Of a stretch of DNA of 34,514 bases, positions 20,987 through 28,784 are shown one piece after another (the first letter of the stretch is position 1; every line of letters begins with the position of its first letter). A model generated the notes under the pieces. That model was not told the origin of the DNA. It searched no databases and was given only the letters and a program-made list of their open reading frames with translations. A program made the translations under genes and the position numbers. The stretch lies in NCBI GenBank assembly GCA_045615505.1, contig JAZLEZ010000064.1, forward strand, positions 1-34,514, in the 5' to 3' direction. This DNA comes from JAZLEZ01 sp045615505. GTDB lineage: Bacteria; Spirochaetota; Spirochaetia; Sphaerochaetales; Sphaerochaetaceae.

Positions 20987-22405
20987 ATGATGTTTAACAA
21001 GAAGGCTTTTGTAATTTTTGTTTTTCTCACTGTTTTGATAGTTTCTATTTCTGCTTATTCGGATTTCCATGCAATTGTCGGTTCCGGAAATGACACATGG
21101 AATTTCGGACTTGGGGAAAACTACGATGACCAGCTTTCTTATTCCGTACATTCTAAAGTAACTTACAATCGTTTCAGCTTTGATTATCAGGCCGGAGGTT
21201 ATACCAACAGAGGCTGGAAAAAGGACAATAAGTTTTACAGCGGAAGGTTTGACAGATTTGATTTTCTTTTAGGATATGATTTTGAAATTCCTTTAACAGG
21301 TAAATTGTTTATTGAATTTGTTCCCAGACTCGGTGCAGGTATTGTCGGAGATTTCGGTCTTGATTGGTATCAGAACTGGGTTCATAAGACTTTCAGTATC
21401 AATACAGTAAATCTTCCGTATGATTATGAAAAAAATGTTGTTCATTTTGCTGCTAACGGAGACTTGAGTCTGGTTTATGATACTTTTGTTTTCGGGAATT
21501 CGCAGTTACAGACTATCCTGTTTTTCAATACAAACAATGCATTTTCTTTTGAATCTTCTGAGCTTTTCGGTTTGAAATTTGCGTTTCAGAATGAATTGTT
21601 TGACTATAAAAACGCCTATCTTTTTGTGGGCTACGGTTTGTCTCATTCATTTTCAGGAAATGTTACGGAAAAATTGTATGCAGATAATATAAAAGGGTTT
21701 ACTTACGGATTCGGAATGAACAGCGGTTTTATTTCATTGGATTATTCCAAGTATCTTAATTCCGGATACGGATATTCTTTGATTTCTTTTGATATTGCTC
21801 CTTTGTTCTCCGAAAAAACATATAGGAAAGAAGATTTTTGGGTTTCCGTTGGTAAGTGTCTGTTCCTTGACCGTTCCTACTGCGACAATCAGATAGGATA
21901 TAAATTCGACAGCAACATTTCACTGGTTGTAAAAAACAGGTATGCAAACGGTTATCCTATTCTGAATGATTCTGAAAAAGATAACATAATTGTCAGATAT
22001 AAAAGAAATTACAGTTTAAACTCTTTGGGCCTGAGGTATCAGTACACAACCAAACCCAGGGGAGTATTGACTCTGTATTCACAGCTGAATTTTGGTTTGA
22101 GTAAATGGAATAGGGCAATATTACACAATATGGATGAATCAGCTTTTGTTGCAGAAGACGGACATAAAAAAGATTATATGGTCTTTCTTGACTTTGAGCT
22201 CGGTCTGAATCTTCTTCCGGAAAAACTGATTGTCTGTCAGAATGCCGAATATCAGTTGAATCTGTTCGGCGGATTTGTTCTGATTCCGAAAGAAAAATTG
22301 CTTACTGAAATTCTGATAACGGACAATTCTCATGGTCCCGATTATAAATTCAAGGGTTTTGCTCCTTATGCCGGTATTGCACTTCATGTAGGAATTGATG
22401 TTTAG
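20987..22405 (+). CDS. Predicted outer-membrane beta-barrel protein
   Basis: The 472-residue product starts with a signal peptide (KKAFVIFVFLTVLIVSISA, then Y). The rest is a series of alternating amphipathic strands rich in aromatic residues and glycine, such as FDYQAGGYTNRG, FIEFVPRLGAGIVGDFGL, AYLFVGYGLSHSFSGNV and GFAPYAGIALHVGIDV, as in spirochaetal outer-membrane barrels. I do not recognise a named family. Two ATG codons stand in tandem (20987, 20990). A CATAAT at 20978-20983 sits six bases before the second, while no ribosome site is visible, so the second may be the real, leaderless start. The gene reads divergently from tRNA-Thr with 23 bases between. Confidence 0.65.
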   Translation: MMFNKKAFVIFVFLTVLIVSISAYSDFHAIVGSGNDTWNFGLGENYDDQLSYSVHSKVTYNRFSFDYQAGGYTNRGWKKDNKFYSGRFDRFDFLLGYDFEIPLTGKLFIEFVPRLGAGIVGDFGLDWYQNWVHKTFSINTVNLPYDYEKNVVHFAANGDLSLVYDTFVFGNSQLQTILFFNTNNAFSFESSELFGLKFAFQNELFDYKNAYLFVGYGLSHSFSGNVTEKLYADNIKGFTYGFGMNSGFISLDYSKYLNSGYGYSLISFDIAPLFSEKTYRKEDFWVSVGKCLFLDRSYCDNQIGYKFDSNISLVVKNRYANGYPILNDSEKDNIIVRYKRNYSLNSLGLRYQYTTKPRGVLTLYSQLNFGLSKWNRAILHNMDESAFVAEDGHKKDYMVFLDFELGLNLLPEKLIVCQNAEYQLNLFGGFVLIPKEKLLTEILITDNSHGPDYKFKGFAPYAGIALHVGIDV

Positions 22406-22409
22406 TCAG

Positions 22410-22438
22410 TTGACTAATTGTCTTTTCGATTGTAGTTT
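22410..22438 (+). promoter_or_regulatory. Promoter of the 22446-tsaD unit, leaderless layout
   Basis: TTGACT (22410-22415), a 17-base spacer and TAGTTT (22433-22438). The ATG at 22446 is seven bases further on. No ribosome site is seen. Confidence 0.5.
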
Positions 22439-22445
22439 TACCAGT

Positions 22446-22673
22446 ATGAAAAGAATTATTATCAGTTGCAACGGCAATAAGATTAATGAAGAGCTAAAAG
22501 ATTCTACCCGTGGTGCTCGGGTTTTTGGTTTGCCTGTTATTCCTGCCGTTGAATCATATATTAACGATATTTCTCCAAGAGCTGAAAAAGAAAGAATCCT
22601 TTCTATGTTTTTCTGCGGAAGTCCGTCATTTGATATGATACCTTCGGATTTCAATGAGGTTGATTTGTCATGA
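22446..22673 (+). CDS. Hypothetical protein, 75 residues, coupled to tsaD
   Basis: I recognise no family. The sequence starts MKRIIISCNGNKINEELKD and has a basic, proline-punctuated middle (GARVFGLPVIPAVESYINDI) and an acidic end. There is no signal peptide or membrane helix. The ATG at 22446 is preferred over an in-frame ATG at 22395, which would overlap the preceding gene and the predicted promoter. Its stop overlaps the tsaD start (ATGA), so the two are translated together. That coupling suggests a protein made in step with TsaD, but nothing in the sequence shows a tRNA-modification role. Confidence 0.65.
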   Translation: MKRIIISCNGNKINEELKDSTRGARVFGLPVIPAVESYINDISPRAEKERILSMFFCGSPSFDMIPSDFNEVDLS

Positions 22674-23677
22674 AAGTTCTTGGAATTGAAACCTCTTGCG
22701 ATGAATGCAGTGCTGCCGTTGTTGAAGACGGTTGTAAGATTCTTTCCAATGTTATTGCAACACAGATAGAATTACACAGACCATATGACGGTGTTGTGCC
22801 GGAATTGGCTTCCCGTCTGCATACGGAGTGGATCAGTCAGGTTGTTGATGCTGCAATAAAACAGGCAGGAATCTCCAAAACGGATATTGACGCAATTGCT
22901 GTTACTTCAATGCCGGGATTATTGGGCTCTTTGCTTGTTGGGCTTAATTTTGCAAAGGGGCTTGCTGCATCACTGAATATTCCTTTTATCGGTATAGATC
23001 ATATAAGGGCTCATCTTTATGCTCCTCAGATTGAGCATCCTTTGGATTATCCTTATCTGGGAGTTCTGCTGTCCGGTGGTCATACGGTAATTTGCCGGGT
23101 AGAAAGTTATGATAAAATTGAGGTTTTGGGTACTACTGTTGATGATGCTATAGGAGAGGCTTTTGATAAGGTTGCAAAGCATTACGGACTTGGATATCCG
23201 GGCGGTGTTATGATTGACCGTCTTTCAAAGAACGGCGATTCAATGGCTTTCAGATTTCCGGGGTCCAATCTAAAAGAATCATTTCATCCGTATGACATTT
23301 CTTATTCAGGTCTTAAAACTGCCGTTATCAATCAGCTTGACCTTTTTTCTACGGGTAAAGAAGCAACTCCGGAAAATATTGCCGCAAGTTTTCAGCGTGT
23401 AGCTGTTGGAATGCTCATAAAGCGTGTTGATAAAGCTTTGAAAGATACCGGTTTGATTCGGATTTCCGCGGGTGGCGGTGTTGCTGCAAATTCTCTTGTG
23501 CGTTCTTCATTGGAAGCATACAGAGAAAAGGGGTATGAGGTTTCTTTTCCATCATTCAAACTTTGTACTGATAACGGTGCAATGGTGGCCGGTTTGGGAT
23601 ACAAATATCTTAAAGACGGAATCAAGTCCGATTTCAATCTAAATGCTTCTTCCCGTGTTGCTGCATTCAAATGTTGA
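22670..23677 (+). CDS. tsaD: tRNA threonylcarbamoyladenosine transferase subunit TsaD
   Basis: The 335-residue protein is a full-length TsaD/Gcp (Kae1 family), which completes the universal t6A37 modification of ANN-decoding tRNAs. It shows LGIETSCDECSAAVVEDG, the metal-binding HIRAH motif in FIGIDHIRAHLYAP, LLSGGHTVICRV, DDAIGEAFDKVAKHYGLGYP, and the C-terminal RISAGGGVAANSLVR and CTDNGAMVAGLGY. All the expected metal and nucleotide residues are present. It overlaps the small 22446 gene. The partners TsaB, TsaC and TsaE are not in this window. Confidence 0.96.
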   Translation: MKVLGIETSCDECSAAVVEDGCKILSNVIATQIELHRPYDGVVPELASRLHTEWISQVVDAAIKQAGISKTDIDAIAVTSMPGLLGSLLVGLNFAKGLAASLNIPFIGIDHIRAHLYAPQIEHPLDYPYLGVLLSGGHTVICRVESYDKIEVLGTTVDDAIGEAFDKVAKHYGLGYPGGVMIDRLSKNGDSMAFRFPGSNLKESFHPYDISYSGLKTAVINQLDLFSTGKEATPENIAASFQRVAVGMLIKRVDKALKDTGLIRISAGGGVAANSLVRSSLEAYREKGYEVSFPSFKLCTDNGAMVAGLGYKYLKDGIKSDFNLNASSRVAAFKC

Positions 23678-23725
23678 TTGAAAGAGGTACCTCGAAAGAC
23701 TATGCAAAAGTTTCCCGGGTTGTAA

Positions 23726-23754
23726 TTGACAACCTTGCCATATTTTTGTAATAT
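23726..23754 (+). promoter_or_regulatory. Strong promoter of the tRNA-Gln/tRNA-Glu pair
   Basis: TTGACA (23726-23731), a 17-base spacer and TAATAT (23749-23754). Predicted start is about 23761, seven bases before tRNA-Gln. A perfect inverted repeat, GGTTGT-aattg-ACAACC (23718-23734), covers the -35. It could be the tsaD terminator stem or a protein site. Confidence 0.8.
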
Positions 23755-23767
23755 CATTTTTGCGTTT

Positions 23768-23838
23768 TGGGATGTAGTGTAATGGTAACACTGCAGATTC
23801 TGGTTCTGCCTTTGGGGGTTCGAATCCCTCCATCCCAG
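23768..23838 (+). tRNA. tRNA-Gln (anticodon CTG)
   Basis: The 71-base cloverleaf has acceptor TGGGATG/CATCCCA, anticodon stem GCAGA/TCTGC with loop TTCTGGT (CTG), a TTCGAAT T-loop and discriminator G, as expected for glutamine. CCA is not encoded. Confidence 0.95.
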
Positions 23839-23859
23839 TTTTCCGGTCAGGAAATCGAC

Positions 23860-23931
23860 GGTTCCTTCGTCTAGGGGTTAGGACGGGAGATTCTCAGTCT
23901 CTAAACATGGGTTCGATTCCCGTAGGAACTA
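23860..23931 (+). tRNA. tRNA-Glu (anticodon CTC)
   Basis: The 72-base cloverleaf has acceptor GGTTCCT/AGGAACT with a G-U first pair, the TTCGTCTAGG D-region typical of tRNA-Glu, anticodon loop TTCTCAG (CTC) and a TTCGATT T-loop. It lies 21 bases after tRNA-Gln and should share its promoter. CCA is not encoded. Confidence 0.93.
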
Positions 23932-23970
23932 ATTCTCAGGTACATTTGAATCTCATTTTTGTCTTATGGG

Positions 23971-24000
23971 TTGTTCAGATGTATGTTTTTTTTGCATAAT
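23971..24000 (+). promoter_or_regulatory. Promoter of the ABC-F gene, leaderless layout
   Basis: TTGTTC (23971-23976), 18 bases, then CATAAT (23995-24000), which is followed by ATAC. The ATG at 24010 is nine bases after the -10, with no ribosome site. Confidence 0.45.
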
Positions 24001-24009
24001 ATACGGGTT

Positions 24010-25644
24010 ATGATTACAGCCAGCAATATTTCTTTAGCTTATGGAACACAGGTTCTCTTTAAGGATGTAAATATTAAGTTTACACCGGGAAACTGTTATG
24101 GAATTATCGGTGCAAACGGTGCCGGGAAATCGACTTTTCTGAAGATTCTTTCAGGTGAAATCGAGCCTGATACAGGTGAGGTTATCATTACTTCCGGTCA
24201 GAGAATGGCGGTTCTGAGGCAGGATCACTTTGCTTTTAATGACTATACCGTACTTGATACGGTCATTATGGGCTACAAACATCTTTACGATGTAATGAAA
24301 GAACGCGAAACGATTTATGATAAGCTTGATTTTACGGAAGCAGACGGAATCAGAGCTGCAGAGCTTGAGAGTGAGTTTGCAGAACTGGGAGGCTGGGAAG
24401 CGGAATCCGATGCGGGTGTTCTTCTTGACGGTCTCGGAATTCCGGTATCAATGCATGAAAAACTGATGAGTGATGTTGAAGACAATATCAAAGTCCGTGT
24501 TTTGCTGGCTCAGGCTCTGTTCGGAAATCCTGATATTCTTCTGCTTGATGAGCCTACAAACCATCTGGACCTTGAAAGTATTCACTGGCTTGAAGATTTT
24601 CTTGCTGAATTCAACAATACCGTTATTGTCGTATCCCATGACAGACACTTTCTGAATACCGTATGTACCCATATTGCAGATATAGATTTCGGAAAGATTC
24701 AGATGTATGTGGGAAACTATGATTTCTGGTATATGTCATCTCAGCTTATTGCAAAACAGATGAAGGATGAAAAGAAACGCAGGGAGGAAAAGATTGCCGA
24801 ACTCAAAGAATTCATTCAGAGGTTCTCTTCCAATGTTGCTAAAGCCAGACAGGCTACCAGCAGAAAAAAGCTCATTGACAAACTCACTTTGGATGATATT
24901 CAGCCGTCTTCAAGAAGGTTCCCGTATGTTGCTTTCAAGCCTAACAGAGAATGCGGTAAAAACATTCTTGAAATCAGGGATATCTGCAAAACAATTGACG
25001 GAGTGAAGATTTTTGACAAACTGAATCTTTTGGTAAACAACGGTGATAAAATCGCCTTTGTAGGTCCGAATCATTATGCAAAGTCCGTATTATTTGAAAT
25101 AATCAGCGGAAATATGGAGCCTGATGACGGAGAATATCTCTGGGGTGTGACTACAAGTTTGGGTTATTTCCCAAAAAACAACGACCGGTTTTTTACGGAG
25201 CATAAGACTATAACAGATTGGCTGGGACAGTTTGCAGAAGATGCAGATGAAACCGACCTCAGATCTTTTCTTGGCCGTATGTTGTTTACCGGTGATGAAT
25301 CTCTTAAGGACTGTACCGTTCTTTCAGGTGGAGAAAAGGTCAGGTGTGTACTTTCAAAGTTGATGCTTGAAGGTGCAAACTGTCTTGTATTCGATGAACC
25401 TACAAGCCATCTTGATCTTGAAGCTATTCAGAGTCTTAACAACGGTCTTATTGATTTCAACGGTGTGGTATTATTCAACAGTCATGACCATCAGTTTGTA
25501 GATACAATTGCAAACAGAATCATAGAATTTACTCCCAACGGAATAATAGACCGATATATGAAGTTTGATGATTATATGTCGGATCCTGCAATCAGGGCTC
25601 TGAGAATGGAGAAATACGGATCAAAGAATCCGGTTGCACTGTAA
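24010..25644 (+). CDS. ABC-F family ATPase, YbiT/YkpA-like
   Basis: The 544-residue protein has two ABC nucleotide-binding domains and no membrane segment, so it is a ribosome-associated ABC-F type rather than a transporter. Domain 1 has Walker A GANGAGKST and Walker B ILLLDEPTNHLDLESI, but the signature LSGGQ is replaced by MSDVEDNIKVRVLLAQ. The inter-domain linker is charged. Domain 2 has an eroded Walker A (VGPNHYAKS, alanine at the third glycine), intact signature LSGGEKVR and Walker B CLVFDEPTSHLDLEAI. From memory, the same losses occur in YbiT/YkpA subfamily members, so they look like family traits rather than decay. The ATG at 24010 is chosen over a TTG at 23959. Its stop shares a base with coaX. 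Confidence 0.9.
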   Translation: MITASNISLAYGTQVLFKDVNIKFTPGNCYGIIGANGAGKSTFLKILSGEIEPDTGEVIITSGQRMAVLRQDHFAFNDYTVLDTVIMGYKHLYDVMKERETIYDKLDFTEADGIRAAELESEFAELGGWEAESDAGVLLDGLGIPVSMHEKLMSDVEDNIKVRVLLAQALFGNPDILLLDEPTNHLDLESIHWLEDFLAEFNNTVIVVSHDRHFLNTVCTHIADIDFGKIQMYVGNYDFWYMSSQLIAKQMKDEKKRREEKIAELKEFIQRFSSNVAKARQATSRKKLIDKLTLDDIQPSSRRFPYVAFKPNRECGKNILEIRDICKTIDGVKIFDKLNLLVNNGDKIAFVGPNHYAKSVLFEIISGNMEPDDGEYLWGVTTSLGYFPKNNDRFFTEHKTITDWLGQFAEDADETDLRSFLGRMLFTGDESLKDCTVLSGGEKVRCVLSKLMLEGANCLVFDEPTSHLDLEAIQSLNNGLIDFNGVVLFNSHDHQFVDTIANRIIEFTPNGIIDRYMKFDDYMSDPAIRALRMEKYGSKNPVAL

Positions 25645-26393
25645 TGTTACTGCTTGTTGATATAGGAAATACGAATATTACAATCGGCCGTCATGACGGA
25701 AAGCAGTTTTGCAGCAATGAACGGTTCAAAACAAGGGATAATGCCACTCTTTCCCAAATTGTACTTTTTCTTCAGAGAATTGAATTTGATGAGGCTGTAA
25801 TCAGCAGCGTTGTACCTGATCTGACTGATGTAATTGCATCATTAATCAACAAACCTAAATTGGTAATAAACAACTTTATTGAATGCGGTTTGGATAAGGA
25901 TTCTATTCCGCACGAACTGGGTTCCGATATTCTTTGTAATCTTATTGCCGCCCATCATTATTATCCGGACGACTATGTTACTGTTGCCGATTTCGGAACA
26001 GCTTTTTCAACAGAAACAGTTTCTCCTCAGGGAAAAGTTTTAGGGGTTACAATTGCACCGGGCATCTGGACTTCAATAAAATCGCTGTTTTCCAATACAG
26101 CTCAGATTCCTCCCATAATGCTTGATATGCCGGATACGGTATTGGGTCTTGATACAGTTTCTTCCGTTAGAGCCGGAGTTGTTTTTGGAACAAAAGGACA
26201 GCTGGAAGCTATTTTGGAGCAGACTGAAAAAGAAATAGGGCATAGCGTGAAACTCATTCTTACTGGCGGATTATCACAGTATATCAGCACGATTCTCAGG
26301 AGAGATCATATTACGGATATTCAATGGACTCTGGAAGGCGAGCGTCTGGCCTTTGGGATGAACAAATCTGCTATTTGTCGCTCGGATATATAA
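25644..26393 (+). CDS. coaX: Type III pantothenate kinase
   Basis: The 249-residue CoaX performs the first step of coenzyme A synthesis, phosphorylating pantothenate. It belongs to the ASKHA fold: phosphate-1 motif LLVDIGNTNITIGRHDG, VISSVVPDLT, the TVADFGTAFSTETVSPQGKV motif with the active-site aspartate, and APGIWTS. A late VKLILTGGLSQYI is the adenosine motif. It starts on the last base of the ABC-F stop codon, so the pair is translationally coupled. Its 3' end overlaps the tail of the convergent oxidoreductase gene by 23 bases. Confidence 0.93.
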   Translation: MLLLVDIGNTNITIGRHDGKQFCSNERFKTRDNATLSQIVLFLQRIEFDEAVISSVVPDLTDVIASLINKPKLVINNFIECGLDKDSIPHELGSDILCNLIAAHHYYPDDYVTVADFGTAFSTETVSPQGKVLGVTIAPGIWTSIKSLFSNTAQIPPIMLDMPDTVLGLDTVSSVRAGVVFGTKGQLEAILEQTEKEIGHSVKLILTGGLSQYISTILRRDHITDIQWTLEGERLAFGMNKSAICRSDI

Positions 26394-27366
26394 GTCCCAT
26401 TTTTGCTCTTATCAGATCCATCTGTTTCATTAATCTTACTGTGTGAGAATAAGGAACCTGTTTCGTTTCTGTTTTCCCTTCAAGAATAGCTTTGCAGCTG
26501 CACTCAAACTCGTATTCATAGCCTGAAATCTGCTTTTCTGCCTTAACGGTTTTTACCGGTACATAGGTTCGCGAGTTGTCATATACAGTAACGGACTGAT
26601 AGTTGTTGATGTTTTCAACTACGGCAAATCCGTTTTCTCCGCAAATCATTCCGATTCTGTCGCTTGAACACATACAGCTGTTGAAAATGTTGCCTATTGC
26701 ACCGTTTTTGTATCTTATCAATACCGTTTCCTGTTTATCCGTCTTGAAAACAGGGTCAATATCTGCATCGGCATATATTATTTCTTCTATTTCATCATCA
26801 AGAACAAGGTCAAGGAAATTAAGGCAGTAGATTCCAACATCAAGTAATGCTCCTCCGCCCAATGCGTTTTCATGGATTCTTTCTCGTTGCCAAGTGTTGT
26901 AACAGAGATTTGTGTTGACATAGAGAATTTTCCCCAACAATCCTGATTTGATAATTTTTCGGATTTCTTCTGCCATGGGAACAAATCTGCACCAGATTGC
27001 TTCGGTAATGAAAACTTTGTTCTTTTTACAGACTTCAAAGGCTTTTTCTGCTTCTTTTGCATTGATGGTAAAAGATTTTTCGCATATTATGTTTTTTTTA
27101 TGTTCTGCACACATTTCAATACATTTCAAATGTTCTGAGTGAGGGGTAGTAATATAAACCAGATCCACTTCAGGGTCGTTCAGCATTTCCTCGTATGATC
27201 CGTATGCTTTTTCAATGTTGAACTTTTCGGCAAAACTTCTTGCTTTTTCCGGATTTCTTGATGCAACTGCATATACTTTAAGACAATCAAGCTTAACAAG
27301 TGTTTCACATACTTTGTTGGCAATTTTTCCTGTAGCCATAATAGCAAGATTTATTTTTCTAATCAT
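26371..27366 (-). CDS. Gfo/Idh/MocA-family NAD(P)-dependent oxidoreductase
   Basis: The 331-residue protein has an N-terminal Rossmann fold (INLAIMATGKIANKVCETLV, then VYAVASRNPEKARSFAEKFN) and the family's substrate-site segment VYITTPHSEHLKCIEMCAEH followed by KNIICEKSFTINAKEAEKAF. The usual EKP reads EKS here. A C-terminal sheet domain begins near GGGALLDVGIYCLNF. Such enzymes oxidise or reduce sugars, inositols or their acids, and related dihydrodiol dehydrogenases share this length. The substrate cannot be assigned. The start is supported by GGAGG (minus strand, 27373-27377), with TAGAAT further upstream as a possible -10. Confidence 0.88.
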   Translation of the reverse strand: MIRKINLAIMATGKIANKVCETLVKLDCLKVYAVASRNPEKARSFAEKFNIEKAYGSYEEMLNDPEVDLVYITTPHSEHLKCIEMCAEHKKNIICEKSFTINAKEAEKAFEVCKKNKVFITEAIWCRFVPMAEEIRKIIKSGLLGKILYVNTNLCYNTWQRERIHENALGGGALLDVGIYCLNFLDLVLDDEIEEIIYADADIDPVFKTDKQETVLIRYKNGAIGNIFNSCMCSSDRIGMICGENGFAVVENINNYQSVTVYDNSRTYVPVKTVKAEKQISGYEYEFECSCKAILEGKTETKQVPYSHTVRLMKQMDLIRAKMGLIYPSDK

Positions 27367-27387
27367 AATATGCCTCCGGTGTCATTC

Positions 27388-27416
27388 TAGACCATTTTTC
27401 GTAATAAGGATAAATT
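27388..27416 (+). promoter_or_regulatory. Promoter of the 27423 gene, leaderless layout
   Basis: TAGACC (27388-27393), a 17-base spacer and TAAATT (27411-27416), ending six bases before the ATG. AAGGA at 27406-27410 is 12 bases from the ATG, too far to act as a ribosome site. Confidence 0.45.
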
Positions 27417-27422
27417 ATTCGT

Positions 27423-28442
27423 ATGAATTCTTACGCAAAAGAAATTTTATACGAATTGCTCAAACTCAGGAAAGGGGATGCTCTGTCAATCAATACGGAA
27501 GAATCGGACTTTGAGATTGCCAAAGTCTTTGCTTCAGAAGCTCTTCTCATTTCCGATGTTACCGTAAAAGTTGTAATTACAGAAAACGGAAGGCCTCTTG
27601 ATGTTATGGAATTTGAGCCCACAATGCCCGGAAGAACAAAATCTTGCGGTTTTGCATTGCTCAGAATTGCGCACAGTAATGATGTTTCTGTTACGGAAGA
27701 CGAAGTACTTCTTGATAATTATCCGGAAAAAGATGATTTTGTCTCAATTCAGAAACTTCATCATCTAGCAGAGCCTGTTGTCCTCAACAGAAGGCTGTCT
27801 ATTCCTTATTGTGTTGTATCTGCTGCTTCTTTTGCTTCTGATTCTGTTACGGAGTCTTTCTCAGACAGAATTCTTGTCATTGATTACAGAAAAAAGTTTT
27901 TGAATCATCTTGATATCGATAAGCTTCATTTTGTAGGAAATGATTGCAATTTTACGGTTGCGGTTTCTTCTTACGGGGCTTTCAATTCAAACCATATTTT
28001 TCTTTCAAACGGCCGGGATTTTGTCTGCAGCCCCGATTTTGAGAAAATCACTGCTTTACTTGATAAGGACTCCATTGACGGAAAAGTATCTGCGCTGACG
28101 GAGATTTTCGGTAGAAAACAGAAAATTATATTTAAATATGAAAGCGGAAAACTTATAGACTGTACGGATTCAAAACAACTGAAAAAGCTTATTTCCTACA
28201 GTTACGATGTAGTTAAACCGGGTTTTGTTGCTATGGCAGATAAGTGTTTTGAATTACATCTCGGCGGAGCTTTAATTGAAAACTTCATAAAAGAACCTGA
28301 AGATGAGAATTCTTTTCCTGATTCTTTCAATTCCTGTCTGTACTGTTTGAAACTGGATTTATCTCAGGATTTAAATATCTTTTATTCTGGATGTGACGGA
28401 ATTGAGCATGAACTTGTACGCAAGGGTTTTTTCCTTGATTGA
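27423..28442 (+). CDS. Putative M29 aminopeptidase-like protein lacking obvious metal ligands
   Basis: The 339-residue protein opens like M29 (AmpS/PepS) aminopeptidases: YAKEILYELLKLRKGDALSI, then a stretch where EIAKVFASEALLISDVTVKV parallels their 'EA..L...L..EA...GA..V' helix-strand. A late IIFKYESGKLIDCTDSKQLK matches the 'F..G.V....A' strand of that family. The C-terminal third, where M29 keeps its metal ligands (a DEN.. HIA-type motif), shows no such motif. It may be an inactive or very divergent member. The resemblance is by eye, and the function is unknown. It faces away from the Gfo/Idh gene and is followed by the rpsU promoter. Confidence 0.45.
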   Translation: MNSYAKEILYELLKLRKGDALSINTEESDFEIAKVFASEALLISDVTVKVVITENGRPLDVMEFEPTMPGRTKSCGFALLRIAHSNDVSVTEDEVLLDNYPEKDDFVSIQKLHHLAEPVVLNRRLSIPYCVVSAASFASDSVTESFSDRILVIDYRKKFLNHLDIDKLHFVGNDCNFTVAVSSYGAFNSNHIFLSNGRDFVCSPDFEKITALLDKDSIDGKVSALTEIFGRKQKIIFKYESGKLIDCTDSKQLKKLISYSYDVVKPGFVAMADKCFELHLGGALIENFIKEPEDENSFPDSFNSCLYCLKLDLSQDLNIFYSGCDGIEHELVRKGFFLD

Positions 28443-28457
28443 AGAGCAACTTGCTCT
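28443..28457. repeat. Perfect 7-1-7 palindrome after the 27423 gene
   Basis: AGAGCAA-C-TTGCTCT starts one base after the stop codon. As RNA it could form a five-pair stem with an AACTT loop. A shorter copy of the core (AGCAA-g-TTGCT, 20873-20883) lies just past tRNA-Thr. Confidence 0.8.
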
Positions 28458-28471
28458 GAATCTTTAAGTTA

Positions 28472-28500
28472 TTGACAATTTTGCCGTAAAAATGTAATTT
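28472..28500 (+). promoter_or_regulatory. rpsU promoter
   Basis: TTGACA (28472-28477), a 17-base spacer and TAATTT (28495-28500). The predicted start is near 28507, giving a leader of about 41 bases with GGGGGTGAG as ribosome site. Confidence 0.75.
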
Positions 28501-28506
28501 ATCTAA

Positions 28507-28767
28507 CGCGATTCTTGAGCCGAAGGGCAGAGGGGGTGAGAAGTTAAATGGCATATGTTAAGTGTGATGAAAACGAGCCTGTTGAAAAAGCTATAAAGCG
28601 TTTCAAGAGAATGGTCGAGAAAGAAGGCGTTATCAGAGAATTCAAGATGCGTCAGTACTTCGAGAAACCTTCTGCAATCGAGCACAGAAAGAAGAAAGCT
28701 CTTGCAAGAAAGCAGATGAAGAAAGTCAGAAAGATGCATTCAAGTAAGGCATTCTAAGAGAATCGCG
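28507..28767. repeat. Inverted repeat flanking rpsU
   Basis: CGCGATTCT (28507-28515, at the predicted 5' end of the mRNA) is the exact reverse complement of AGAATCGCG (28759-28767), which begins two bases after the rpsU stop codon. With a two-base bulge, CTAA (28503-28506) also matches TTAG (28770-28773). A competing local hairpin, GCGGG (28765-28769) and CCCGC (28776-28780), uses part of the same right arm. Confidence 0.75.
28548..28757 (+). CDS. rpsU: 30S ribosomal protein S21 (bS21)
   Basis: The 69-residue, very basic protein is bS21: VKCDENEPVEKAIKRFKRMV then EKEGVIREFKMRQYFEKPSA, and a lysine/arginine-rich tail. bS21 sits near the anti-Shine-Dalgarno end of 16S rRNA and helps pairing with mRNA. 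The start is fixed by a strong GGGGGTGAG ribosome site. It has its own promoter and a 41-base leader, and appears to be transcribed together with tRNA-Gly, which follows after 27 bases without a T-run. Unlike many neighbours in this window, it is not leaderless. Confidence 0.96.
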   Translation: MAYVKCDENEPVEKAIKRFKRMVEKEGVIREFKMRQYFEKPSAIEHRKKKALARKQMKKVRKMHSSKAF

Positions 28768-28784
28768 GGTTAGTTCCCGCAATT

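Noticed and set aside
22395..22445. Upstream extension of the small gene before tsaD
   Set aside because: It overlaps the preceding gene's end and the TTGACT-TAGTTT promoter.
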